Positions 46,046 to 54,999 of a stretch of 64,000 nucleotides of DNA are shown here, piece by piece. Source of the stretch: Corticimicrobacter populi (lineage in GTDB: Bacteria > Pseudomonadota > Gammaproteobacteria > Burkholderiales > Burkholderiaceae_B); the NCBI RefSeq assembly GCF_003123725.1, contig NZ_QETA01000001.1:186001-250000 (forward strand), given 5' to 3'. The translations under genes were made by a program, and so were the position numbers. Below the pieces are notes generated by a model, which saw only the letters and a program-made list of their open reading frames with translations, was not told where the DNA came from and ran no database searches. The first letter of the stretch is position 1, and the number at the start of each line of letters is the position of its first letter.

Positions 46046-47443
46046 ATGAATCCATTGCAACCCGTGTTCTGGCGCCAGGGACTGTTTCTCCAGCCCCAGC
46101 ATTTCCAGCACAACGATTATTTGCTGCGCCATCGTCAGAGTCGCCTGTCTGCGCTGACCATGCCCTACGTCTGGGGGGTGGCCGATATGGAGCTGGATGA
46201 GGCTGCACTGGCCGACCAGTCCGTGATGATGAACCGCCTGACGGTATTGATGCGGGATGGCCTGCTGATCGAATATCCCGGCAATGCCGTGCTGGAACGC
46301 CGCCGTTTTGACCTGTCCCGGCTGGGCGGGGGACGTACGCTGTATGTCGGGGTCCGGCGGATGTTGCCTGACCAGGCCAATGTGCAGGTCGTCGAGCGGA
46401 TCGAACAGGCAGCACAGGCCGAAACCCGCCTGGCGGCGACGGTGGAACCGGCCGAGCTGCCCGATACCTATGAGCAGGGACCGCATGGACAGGTCGAACT
46501 GATGTCTTATGTGGTCAGGCTGTTCTGGGAGGACGAAATCGCCAGCCTGGGACAGTATGAGCTGATGCCGGTGGCCCGCCTTTTCCAGGATGGAGACCAG
46601 GCTCGCGTGCAGCACGAGTTCATCCCGCCCTGCCTGAATCTGGCGGCCAGTCCGGCACTGGGCAAGCTGTTGCGCCAGTTGCGTGACGAGGTGGCAGGCC
46701 GGGCTCGCCAACTGGAGGTCTTCAAGGTTCGCCAGTCCGGTGCCGCGCATGGCCTGGAGATCGATGCCGGTCATATCGACCTGCTGCTGGCGCTGTCCGT
46801 GCTCAATCAGTTCGGGCCGGCGCTGCATCAGTTGATGGAGTCGCCCACGACCCATCCCTGGGAGGCCGATGGTCTGTTGCGGCAACTGGTCGGTGCATTG
46901 TCCACCTTTTCCGATCGCTGCAACATGCTGGGCGAGACACGGGACGGGCGCATGCTGTTGTCTGCCTATCGGCACATGGACCTGGGCGCAGGCTTTCATG
47001 CCCTGGCGACACTGATCCGAAGCCAACTCAACGAGATTGCGGCTGCGCCGGAGATGCTGGTGCGCATGCAGCAGGAGGGGGCCGCGCCGGGTTACTACGT
47101 TGCGGACCTGCCGGAAGGCTTCTTTGGTCAGCGGCATCGCTATCACCTCGTGGCCAGTGGCGAGATGGAGGGCAGCCAGCTTGCCGTCATGATGGTGACG
47201 AGCGCCAAGATGGCTGTGCCTGAGCAGATCGAAATGCTGGTCACGCATTCGCTGCCGGGCCTGGATCTGATTCATCTGCCGGAGGCCCCGCGTGGCGTGC
47301 CACGCCGCGCCGGCGCGCAATATTTCCACGTCGATACGCTGTCCGATGCCTGGGCTCGTGTCGTGCAGGCGCATCGGCTGGCCTTGTTCCTGCCGGATGC
47401 ACCGGCTTCCCTGCAACTTGAACTGATCGTCAGCAAATGGTGA
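46046..47443 (+). CDS. tssK: T6SS baseplate protein TssK
   Basis: The 465-residue protein starts MNPLQPVFWRQGLFLQPQHF, the diagnostic TssK N-terminus, and has EYELMPVARLFQDG-like and RSQLNEIAAAPEML segments. TssK trimers link the baseplate to the TssL-TssM membrane complex. AAAAGGC precedes the ATG. Its stop overlaps the tssL start. Confidence 0.95.
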   Translation: MNPLQPVFWRQGLFLQPQHFQHNDYLLRHRQSRLSALTMPYVWGVADMELDEAALADQSVMMNRLTVLMRDGLLIEYPGNAVLERRRFDLSRLGGGRTLYVGVRRMLPDQANVQVVERIEQAAQAETRLAATVEPAELPDTYEQGPHGQVELMSYVVRLFWEDEIASLGQYELMPVARLFQDGDQARVQHEFIPPCLNLAASPALGKLLRQLRDEVAGRARQLEVFKVRQSGAAHGLEIDAGHIDLLLALSVLNQFGPALHQLMESPTTHPWEADGLLRQLVGALSTFSDRCNMLGETRDGRMLLSAYRHMDLGAGFHALATLIRSQLNEIAAAPEMLVRMQQEGAAPGYYVADLPEGFFGQRHRYHLVASGEMEGSQLAVMMVTSAKMAVPEQIEMLVTHSLPGLDLIHLPEAPRGVPRRAGAQYFHVDTLSDAWARVVQAHRLALFLPDAPASLQLELIVSKW

Positions 47444-48132
47444 ATACCGCGTCAGAACATACAGAAAGGCTGGCCGATTTCTGGCTGTCCGTCATGACGC
47501 AGGCGCGTCGTGGCTTTATCGCGGCTGCTCAGGCAGATGCCGTTCAGCTTGCTGCGCAGATTTCGGCGGCGCTGGATCAGGCTGCTGCCCGGGCCCATGA
47601 GCATGGCTTTGATGCACAGAGCGTGGAGCATGCCCTGTTTGCCACCGTGGCCTGGATCGATGAACAGGCCATGACCACGGACTGGCCGGGGGCCCGGGCC
47701 TGGCGGCTGGCACCGTTGCAGCGACGCTATTTCTCGACGACGCGTGCCGGTGCGCAGTTTTTCCAGAGGCTGGATGCCCTGGGCGAGGAAGAAGGTGCGG
47801 CACGGGAAGTCTATGGCCTGATGCTGGTGGCGGGGTTTACCGGCCACTATGGCGGTGAACGGCTTGGTGAATTGAGCCTCTATCGTCGGCGGCTGCTCGA
47901 ACGGCTGCAGGCCGATGGCGGCATGCGTCCGACCAGCCCGGCTCATCCGCTTTTCCCGGCCGCAGAGCCGGGACGTTATGAATCACGCCGCTATGTACGC
48001 CGCATGCGGCCCGTGCTCGCCTGGCTGTTGATTCTGGGCGGGCCGGTACTTTTGCTGGTGCTGATGTATATGGCATTCGATTTGTCGCTGGCGGCACAGA
48101 TCCATGCTCTGTCGGGAGGGAGCCTGTCATGA
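47437..48132 (+). CDS. tssL: T6SS membrane protein TssL (DotU/IcmH), short form
   Basis: The 231-residue protein has the DotU domain (AHEHGFDAQSVEHALFATVA, GARAWRLAPLQRRYFSTTRA, LGEEEGAAREVYGLMLVAGF) and a single C-terminal membrane helix (PVLAWLLILGGPVLLLVLMY). It has no OmpA-like or other peptidoglycan-binding domain after the helix, unlike extended TssL proteins. The ATG overlaps tssK and its stop overlaps the tssM start (ATGA). It forms the inner-membrane complex with TssM. Confidence 0.94.
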   Translation: MVNTASEHTERLADFWLSVMTQARRGFIAAAQADAVQLAAQISAALDQAAARAHEHGFDAQSVEHALFATVAWIDEQAMTTDWPGARAWRLAPLQRRYFSTTRAGAQFFQRLDALGEEEGAAREVYGLMLVAGFTGHYGGERLGELSLYRRRLLERLQADGGMRPTSPAHPLFPAAEPGRYESRRYVRRMRPVLAWLLILGGPVLLLVLMYMAFDLSLAAQIHALSGGSLS

Positions 48133-51100
48133 TGCTGCGCATGTACAGAGTGCTGGCCGGTTTGTTGCTTCTGGTTTTGCTTATCGGCCTGTGCTGGCTG
48201 TTTGCGATCTATCAGGGCTGGCCCTGGTGGTCGGCCCTGCTGTTGTGCGTTGTCGTGCTGGCGGGCGGTGCCGTGCTGTGCTGGGGCTGGCGGCGCTGGC
48301 GCAACTGGCGGCTCAAGCGCCGCTTGGCGCGGGATATGCAGCCAGCCGGTATACGTGTCGATCATGCTGCGTTCGATCGCCAGTGGCAGGCAGGTCTGGC
48401 TGTGTTGCGCCAGGCGCGCCATGCCGGGCTGTCTTCCTCGGCGCGGCGTCTGCCCTGGATTCTCTCGCTGGATCTGCATGACATTCCCAGCAAGGCTTTT
48501 GCAGGTCTGGCGGTCAAGTCCCTGGCTGGTCAGTCCGATGCCTCGGCGGGGGCTGTCACGCCTGGCTGGTATTTCCTGCGTCACAGCGTCATGCTGCATG
48601 CCGGACACGAGATGGTGATGCAGGGAGCAGACCAGCCCGACAGTAGTTGGCGGCGGCTGCTGTACAGCCTCAACAGATTGCGGCGCCAGGAACCATTGAA
48701 TGGCGTGGTACTGCGCGTCGATACGGCCCGTCTGATGCAGGATGGCGAACTGGCCCTGGCTGAGCTGGGGCGCAGCGTGCGAGTCCGGCTGGATGAGCTG
48801 GCACGGGTCATGGATGCGCGCATGCCGGTCTGGCTGGTGATGACGGGGGCCCAGGCCTTGCCCGGCTTGCAGGCCTGGGCGATGGCGCTGGAGGATGGTG
48901 TACGCCATGCCGCGCTGGGTACGACCCTGACGCCGGAACAGCGGGAGCAGGCCATCAGTGCGCGGGTACGGCAATTATTTGCCGATATGAATCTGCGTCT
49001 TTTCGAGTTGCGGGTGGCGCAGGGCTTGCATGGCCCATTGCCTGCCGATGTGTTCGAGTTCCCGTTGCAGGTTCTGAAACTTGAGGAGCCGGTGCAGCGG
49101 ATGCTGGCTCCGGCATTCGATGCTTCTCCCTATGCGCCTGCGCCCTTGCTCCAGGGTGTGTATCTGACGGCGCAGGGCAGCGAACAGCAGCAGTGGGTGC
49201 CCTGGTTCTCGCAGGCGCTTTACGACACCATCCTGCCTGCCCAGCGCGATGCCTGGGTGCCGCTGGATCGCTGGCGCCAGTCACGGCGTCTGGCCCGCCG
49301 TACGGTGGTGGTGGCATGGCTGGCCGTATGTGCCCTGTGTGCGTTTGGCCTGTTCCATTCCTGGCGGCATGTCGGCAAGGAAATCGCCCAGCTGGAGGCA
49401 CGTCCACTGGAGGGACTCAACTTCGATGATGGACTCGAAAGCGATTTGCAGTCGCTGCATGTATGGCGGGATGCCACTGCGCAATTGCTGCGTGCCGAGC
49501 AGGGGTGGCAGAACAGGTTGCCTTTGATGGGATACCTCGCGCAGTTGCACGATGGCTATCGCCAGCAATTTGCCCAGTTGTACCGGCAGGAGATACTGGG
49601 CGACAGCCTGGATCCCCTGTTGACCGAGATCCTGCCGGATGTCACCCAGCGTGGCCACGATATCGAACTGGCTGCCTGGGCACAGTACCTGACGCGTCGC
49701 ATCAACCTGATTCAAGCCCGCCTGGATGGCAGGCCGCTGGCAGGCATGCCATTGCCGGGAGCCGAACTGCGCGAGATTTTCCTGGCGGCAGGCCGTCCGG
49801 CACCTGGGGCCCAGGCTGCCATACTGACGGGTCAGCTCTACCGTGACTACCTGCTCTGGCAGCCTCAGATGGCACTGCTGCGCAGCGAACAGGACAGCCT
49901 GCGCGCGGCCTTGCTGCAGCTTGGGCTGAGCGCGCGCTCACCCACCTGGCTGCTGGCCTGGGCCGATCTGCAGGGCGATTTGCGTCCCATCACGCTGAGC
50001 GACTTCTGGATGATTCCCTACGATCCGTTTGCACCGCAGATCCCGGCAGGTTTGACACCGGATGGTACCCATGCAATCCAGCGCTTTGTCGATGAAATGG
50101 CCCAGGCCATGCCACAGGATGGAGCCGCATGGCAAAGTCGTCGCGAAGAACTGGAACGACGCTTCCGACAGGCTTCGTTCGATGCCTGGTATCGTTTTGC
50201 CGACAGTTTTCCAGATGCCAGGGGACAGTTGCCGAACGAGGAGGCCTGGCGTAGCCAGGTTGCCCGTACCATGACACTCCAGGATCCCTACGTTTCGGTG
50301 ATGCGTCATATCACGACGCTGTTCGACGGGATGCCGCAGCAGGACCGACCTGATTGGGTATCGCATGTCATTGAGCTGAGCCGGCTTCTGCAGGCGACCC
50401 AGACGGGGGCTGATGCCGATTCGCAGGGCGGGTTGCTTGAGCGGGCCAGGATGGCGGGTACGCTGGGTGGCGCGCAACTGCGCAACCTGACCGCAGGGGC
50501 CTCGTTCGAGCAGAGTGCCAGTCAGCTCGAACGCAGTCTGGATACAGTGGGTGATATGCGTCTGTATCGACAGGATGTCATGCAAGCGGCGCAGCAGAGC
50601 CTGATGGGCGTGGCGGGGGCTGTCCAGTTGGCCAGCGAAACCTGGAATTTCGGACACGACCCTTCGGTCCAGGCCGGACCGTTGCTGCGGGCGCAACAGG
50701 CGCTCGACCTGCTCCAGCAAAGGCTGGGTAGCGACGAGGTTGGTGACAGCGTGGTCTGGGACCTGATGCAAGGCCCATTGCTGCTGACACTCGATTACGT
50801 CGCAAAAGCCACGGCCTGCCAACTGCAGTCACGCTGGGAAAATGATGTTCTCGGTGCTGTACAGGGGGTAGCGAGCGCGTCGCTGGTCGATGATCTGCTG
50901 TATGGCGAGCGTGGTCAGGTCCCCGCTTTCCTTCAGGGTGATGTCCGTTATTTCATCGACCGGGACACGGTCCGTTACCGGCCGCGCCAGGCGCTGGGCA
51001 TGACGGTTCCTCTGAATGGACAGTTCTATGCCTTTGCCAGCCTGGCTCAGCAGCAACAGGTGCGGCGCATGCAAGTGGGCCAGCAGCAGGCTGTGGATCA

Positions 51101-52067
51101 GAAGCGCCAGCAAGTGGATCTGCAGACATTGCAGGAACAGGTGGCCGACCTTGAAAAACAGCAGGCGCAGATGCGTGCCACTGTCGCCAGGGTGCGCCTG
51201 ACAGGAGAACCGCCGCTGGTGAACCCGGGAGCCCGCCTGTTGCCGCAACAGGTTCGCCTGACGCTGCAATGTGCAGACGGGCCTGTGTCGATCGAAAATT
51301 TCAATTTTCCTGTCAGCCGCACGTTTGCCTGGTCTGCCCAGAGTTGTGGCGATACCGTGCTGGAAATCCGTTTTCCGGACCTGACACTGAGTAGAACCTA
51401 CGCCGGACCTTACGGATTTGCGGATTTTCTGGCTGAATTTGCCGATGGTCGACATGGCTTCTCACCTGATGACTTTCCGGAACAGGCCGCTCGCCTGAGG
51501 GCGCAGGGGCTGGAGCAACTGACAGTGCGCTGGCAACTGCAGGATGCGCAGTCGGTGCAATCCCTGGCCGATGGGCTCAGGCAGGCTGCAGGTCAAATGG
51601 TGGAACACCAGGCGACCATCCGGAGTGTTCGCGAACAGGAGGTGCAACAGGCTCAGCAAGTCCTGACGCGGGCGGCCGACCCTGGCGCGGTACCGGCTCG
51701 GATTACAGGTGTCTGCTGGCAACCCGTGGCAGCGTCGGTTCTGTATGCCGATGTGCCCGCTGCATCGACACCCGGTCAGGGCGATATGGCACAGTCATCC
51801 AGCGGGTCGGCGGCACAACCCGCAGGGCAGGAGGCGGCGCAGCCGGGCTGGCTGGTGCAGGTCGGTGTCTTTGCCGCGACCGAGCGTGCGCGTGGCATCC
51901 TGCAGACGCTGGGCATTCCCCATTATCAGGAGGAACTGCCTGCCGAGGGTGGGCGATCGATGTTTCGCCTGATGGCTGGGCCGTTCGATGGGCGCGAGCA
52001 GGCCCAGGCCATGGTGGCACGCATCGATCGGGCGCTGGCCCTGCGCACCCGTATCGTCAGGCGCTGA
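48129..52067 (+). CDS. tssM: T6SS membrane protein TssM with C-terminal SPOR-like domain
   Basis: The 1312-residue protein has two N-terminal membrane helices (about 7-27 and 33-53), a cytosolic domain, a third helix near 388-410 (VVVAWLAVCALCAFGLF) and a large periplasmic part with TssM/IcmF features. The Walker A region reads LPWILSLDLHDIPSKAFAG, lacking GKT/S, so ATP binding there is unlikely. Residues about 1240-1312 have a SPOR pattern (WLVQVGVFAATERA, then MFRLMAGPFDGREQAQAMV) after a Ser/Ala/Gln linker. SPOR domains bind denuded peptidoglycan. It is the last gene of the operon, and a hairpin follows. Confidence 0.9.
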   Translation: MMLRMYRVLAGLLLLVLLIGLCWLFAIYQGWPWWSALLLCVVVLAGGAVLCWGWRRWRNWRLKRRLARDMQPAGIRVDHAAFDRQWQAGLAVLRQARHAGLSSSARRLPWILSLDLHDIPSKAFAGLAVKSLAGQSDASAGAVTPGWYFLRHSVMLHAGHEMVMQGADQPDSSWRRLLYSLNRLRRQEPLNGVVLRVDTARLMQDGELALAELGRSVRVRLDELARVMDARMPVWLVMTGAQALPGLQAWAMALEDGVRHAALGTTLTPEQREQAISARVRQLFADMNLRLFELRVAQGLHGPLPADVFEFPLQVLKLEEPVQRMLAPAFDASPYAPAPLLQGVYLTAQGSEQQQWVPWFSQALYDTILPAQRDAWVPLDRWRQSRRLARRTVVVAWLAVCALCAFGLFHSWRHVGKEIAQLEARPLEGLNFDDGLESDLQSLHVWRDATAQLLRAEQGWQNRLPLMGYLAQLHDGYRQQFAQLYRQEILGDSLDPLLTEILPDVTQRGHDIELAAWAQYLTRRINLIQARLDGRPLAGMPLPGAELREIFLAAGRPAPGAQAAILTGQLYRDYLLWQPQMALLRSEQDSLRAALLQLGLSARSPTWLLAWADLQGDLRPITLSDFWMIPYDPFAPQIPAGLTPDGTHAIQRFVDEMAQAMPQDGAAWQSRREELERRFRQASFDAWYRFADSFPDARGQLPNEEAWRSQVARTMTLQDPYVSVMRHITTLFDGMPQQDRPDWVSHVIELSRLLQATQTGADADSQGGLLERARMAGTLGGAQLRNLTAGASFEQSASQLERSLDTVGDMRLYRQDVMQAAQQSLMGVAGAVQLASETWNFGHDPSVQAGPLLRAQQALDLLQQRLGSDEVGDSVVWDLMQGPLLLTLDYVAKATACQLQSRWENDVLGAVQGVASASLVDDLLYGERGQVPAFLQGDVRYFIDRDTVRYRPRQALGMTVPLNGQFYAFASLAQQQQVRRMQVGQQQAVDQKRQQVDLQTLQEQVADLEKQQAQMRATVARVRLTGEPPLVNPGARLLPQQVRLTLQCADGPVSIENFNFPVSRTFAWSAQSCGDTVLEIRFPDLTLSRTYAGPYGFADFLAEFADGRHGFSPDDFPEQAARLRAQGLEQLTVRWQLQDAQSVQSLADGLRQAAGQMVEHQATIRSVREQEVQQAQQVLTRAADPGAVPARITGVCWQPVAASVLYADVPAASTPGQGDMAQSSSGSAAQPAGQEAAQPGWLVQVGVFAATERARGILQTLGIPHYQEELPAEGGRSMFRLMAGPFDGREQAQAMVARIDRALALRTRIVRR

Positions 52068-52073
52068 ATGCAA

Positions 52074-52108
52074 AAACGGTCATTACCGGTTTGAGGCAAT
52101 GACCGTTT
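52074..52108. terminator. Hairpin after tssM
   Basis: AAACGGTCATT pairs with AATGACCGTTT in a perfect 11-bp stem around a 13-base loop. It lies directly after the T6SS operon and before the convergent DUF3829 gene. It probably ends transcription from both sides. Confidence 0.7.
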
Positions 52109-52164
52109 GGCGACTCGGGAGGCCGCTTCGTACAAGACGGACGGCCCGGCGAACGCGATGGTAA

Positions 52165-53202
52165 TCAGCTGTTCATGCTATCGATGTAGCGGTTGCGGCT
52201 GTCGTTGCTGCGGTTGTACTGCTCGACCAGCCGGTTGAACGAATTGATCATGCTGTTGTAATTGCTTTCCAGGGTTTGCTGGTTGGCGATATTGCGGCGC
52301 ACATCCTTGATATTACTCAGCAGGGAGGATGCATAGCTTTCGAGCTGCGGCCAGAACGGATCGGTAGGATAAGAGGTTTTCTTGTCCGGCCGGATTTCGT
52401 CGGGATGGCTGTCTGCATAGGCCTTGGCGGCATCATAGACTTGCTGATAGGTCGTTTCGATCGCCTGCAGGTTTTCAGTGGTCGCGCGATCCTGCTGGAT
52501 CAGGGCCTCGATGCCGTCGGCAGCCAGGCGGGCTTCCAGCATGAGGTTCTCGGTATGCCACCAGGCATCCTTGCCGTTGCGCTGTTCCATGGCATCCAGC
52601 GTCTTGCGCTGCAAAGCCAGATTGCGTGCAGCCACGATTGTATGGATATTGTCGGACGTTGCGAACAGGTTCTGGAACAGAGGCTCGATCTGGGCCTGCA
52701 GGGCCTTGCCCTTGGCCATCTTGTCGTCCTCGTAATCATTCTGTGCATAGTAGGTATCGACTTCCTGAACCAGGGGCAGCAATTGCCGCAGGGTCTGGGC
52801 GTAATCAGCACCGGCCTTGTCCAGTTCTGCATCGGCAGGTTCGGTCTTGATGACCGCTTCCAGCCCCTCTGCGCAGCTCAGGACGCCGGTATATGGATCG
52901 TCGTGCTGTTGCAGCCTGAACTTGGTCTGGAGGTTCCACATGACCATTCTTGCATTGGCCAATTGTGCTTCATAGGTGTCATGGTAACGGGCATAGCTGC
53001 CGCGCCACTTGTTGTCCACGCCGTTGACGCAGGTGATGAATGGTCCCATCTTGGTCACGATGGCCGTGTCTTCCTGCGACAGCAGAGGCGTCGTGTCCTG
53101 GCTGTTCAGTCCGTTCAGCAACGAGTGGAACAGCCCCATTTTGTAGGCTATCAGGGCGGCAAAAATGGCCACCACGAGCAGGCCATTGACTACTTTCTTC
53201 AT
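52165..53202 (-). CDS. DUF3829 (YiiG-like) envelope protein
   Basis: The 345-residue protein starts MKKVVNGLLVVAIFAALIAY, a single N-terminal hydrophobic anchor with no lipobox Cys. A mostly helical soluble domain of the DUF3829 type follows (NKWRGSYARYHDTYEAQ, AMEQRNGKDAWWHTENLML). E. coli YiiG belongs to the family; its function is unknown. It is convergent with tssM, so any T6SS link is only by position. The anchor suggests a periplasmic location. Confidence 0.72.
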   Translation of the reverse strand: MKKVVNGLLVVAIFAALIAYKMGLFHSLLNGLNSQDTTPLLSQEDTAIVTKMGPFITCVNGVDNKWRGSYARYHDTYEAQLANARMVMWNLQTKFRLQQHDDPYTGVLSCAEGLEAVIKTEPADAELDKAGADYAQTLRQLLPLVQEVDTYYAQNDYEDDKMAKGKALQAQIEPLFQNLFATSDNIHTIVAARNLALQRKTLDAMEQRNGKDAWWHTENLMLEARLAADGIEALIQQDRATTENLQAIETTYQQVYDAAKAYADSHPDEIRPDKKTSYPTDPFWPQLESYASSLLSNIKDVRRNIANQQTLESNYNSMINSFNRLVEQYNRSNDSRNRYIDSMNS

Positions 53203-53329
53203 GCATACTCCAGCAAAATGAAAATGCCCCGGATGTGGGGCAGGGGAGGCCTGGCACATGCGGGGTACGAAATCGCGGCGCAATTGTAACAACACAGGGT
53301 TTTCCCTGATTTCATGAAGTAGTAAAGAA

Positions 53330-53361
53330 AATGGCGCAATTCCCGGAAGAATTGCGCCATT
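53330..53361 (-). terminator. Terminator of ccoG
   Basis: A perfect 13-bp stem, AATGGCGCAATTC / GAATTGCGCCATT, has a CCGGAA loop and is followed on the minus strand by TTTCTTT. It lies about 25 bp after the ccoG stop and ends that transcript. It also lies upstream of the DUF3829 start. Confidence 0.8.
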
Positions 53362-53383
53362 CTGTTGTTATTGAAACTATTTG

Positions 53384-54877
53384 TTATTGCGGGACGACGA
53401 AGCTCGATTTCTCCTGGAGGCCGACTTCATTGCCGCTGGGGGATTTCCCTTCGGCCACGAATTTGATCTCGTGCAGGCCAGACTGTGCTTCGCTGGCCGG
53501 CATGCGGACAATGACGGGTTCGAGTCGGTTGGCTGCAGGTTCCAGTGTGATGTGCGATGTCCGCTGTTGTCCGACCAGGACTTCGAGGCCGGGCAGGCCG
53601 GTGGCCTGGATGGTCAGCGTCAGGGGTTCTTCGGCCGCATTGATCATCTGCAGGCGGTAGACGTTCTCGATCCAGCCGCCAGGGGCTTCGCGACCCAGGG
53701 CACCGCGGTCGCGGATAACGTCGATGCGCAGCGGGTTGCGGGTGGCCAGGGAGCCGATGAAAACGGCGATGAACACCACAATGAGCACTGTATAGACCAG
53801 GATGCGTGGTCGGAAGGTATGACGCCGCACTTCCTGCGGGGTCAGTCGTTCCGTGATGGCACGTTCCGAACTGTAGCGGATCAGGCCACGGTCATAGTTC
53901 ATCTTGTCCATGACTTCGTCGCAGGCATCGATACAGGCACCGCAGCCAATGCACATATATTGCAAGCCGTTGCGGATATCGATGCCGGTCGGACAGGCCT
54001 GCACGCACAGACTGCAGTCCACACAATCGCCCAGGCCGGCCGCCTTGTGGTCGGTCTTGCGGGAACGCTTGCCGCGCGGATCGCCGCGTACCGGGTCGTA
54101 GGTCACGATGTAGGTGTCCTGGTCGACCATCACGCTCTGGAAGCGCGCGTAAGGGCACATGTACTTGCAGACCTGGTCACGCAGCACACCACCGAATCCC
54201 CAGGTCATGAGGCTGTACAGGCCCAGCCAGAACCATTGCCACGGCCCCAGCGACAGGGTGATCAGATCATGGCCAAGCTCGCGGATCGGCGCGAAGTAGC
54301 CGATGAACGTGAAGCCGGTCCAGAAGGCCACCAGCGCCCAAAGCAGGTACTTGGTGGATTTCAGGCGCAGCTTGCGGGCATTCCAGGGGCCGTCGTCGAG
54401 CCGTATGCGGGCCATCCTGTCTCCTTCGACATGCTTTTCGATCCACATGAAAATTTCCGTGTAGACCGTCTGCGGACAGGCGTAGCCACAGAACAGGCGA
54501 CCTGCCACCGCCGTAAACAGGAACAGCCCGAATGCGGAGAGGATCAGCAGGAAGGTCAGGTAGATCACATCCTGCGGCCACAGGACCAGACCGAAAATAT
54601 AGAACTTGCGCGCGCCCAGGTCGAACATGAATGCCTGGCGGTCGTTCCAGGCCAGCCAGGGCAGGCCGTAGAAGATGATCTGGGTAAACCAGACCATGGC
54701 AATTCGCCAGTTGGCATACAGCCCCCTGACCGATTTGTTGTAGATCTTGCCGCCCGTGTCGGTCACGGTTGGCTGGATGTCCTGTATCGCCTTCATGGAA
54801 ATCGTCGCCGACCCATCCGCTTGTGGTTTGGACAGGGCTGAGGGTCCGGGTTTTCGAGAGGCCTCTTCTGCTTTCAC
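53384..54877 (-). CDS. ccoG: Cytochrome c oxidase accessory protein CcoG (FixG/RdxA)
   Basis: The 497-residue protein has a membrane N-terminal half (FCGYACPQTVYTEIFMWIE) and two ferredoxin-type 4Fe-4S motifs (CVDCSLCVQACPTG and CIGCGACIDACD), then a C-terminal immunoglobulin-like FixG domain. CcoG helps copper reduction and delivery for cbb3 oxidase. A GTG start with GGAG 7 bases upstream was chosen. The ccoNOPQ and ccoS genes are not in the window. It is divergent from the MocR-type gene across 122 bp. Confidence 0.93.
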   Translation of the reverse strand: MKAEEASRKPGPSALSKPQADGSATISMKAIQDIQPTVTDTGGKIYNKSVRGLYANWRIAMVWFTQIIFYGLPWLAWNDRQAFMFDLGARKFYIFGLVLWPQDVIYLTFLLILSAFGLFLFTAVAGRLFCGYACPQTVYTEIFMWIEKHVEGDRMARIRLDDGPWNARKLRLKSTKYLLWALVAFWTGFTFIGYFAPIRELGHDLITLSLGPWQWFWLGLYSLMTWGFGGVLRDQVCKYMCPYARFQSVMVDQDTYIVTYDPVRGDPRGKRSRKTDHKAAGLGDCVDCSLCVQACPTGIDIRNGLQYMCIGCGACIDACDEVMDKMNYDRGLIRYSSERAITERLTPQEVRRHTFRPRILVYTVLIVVFIAVFIGSLATRNPLRIDVIRDRGALGREAPGGWIENVYRLQMINAAEEPLTLTIQATGLPGLEVLVGQQRTSHITLEPAANRLEPVIVRMPASEAQSGLHEIKFVAEGKSPSGNEVGLQEKSSFVVPQ

Positions 54878-54999
54878 GTGATGCTCCGGGTTGCGTTGGA
54901 TCAAATGTGTATTCCAACATTATGCATACTATTGTGGTGTGATATCGTATTGTAGGTTTTATGTATGTACCATGATTTTTGTCAAGGAAAGAGTCCGGC

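Noticed and set aside
23855-52067. The T6SS region as a mobile genomic island
   Set aside because: Apart from the VgrG tail its base composition matches the flanks. No integrase, direct repeats or tRNA junction is seen at either edge.
54972-54985. FNR-like ATGAT-TTTT-GTCAA between ccoG and the MocR gene
   Set aside because: It has only eight of ten consensus positions, sits 14 bp from the MocR ATG and about 95 bp from ccoG, and such matches are expected by chance in an AT-rich gap.
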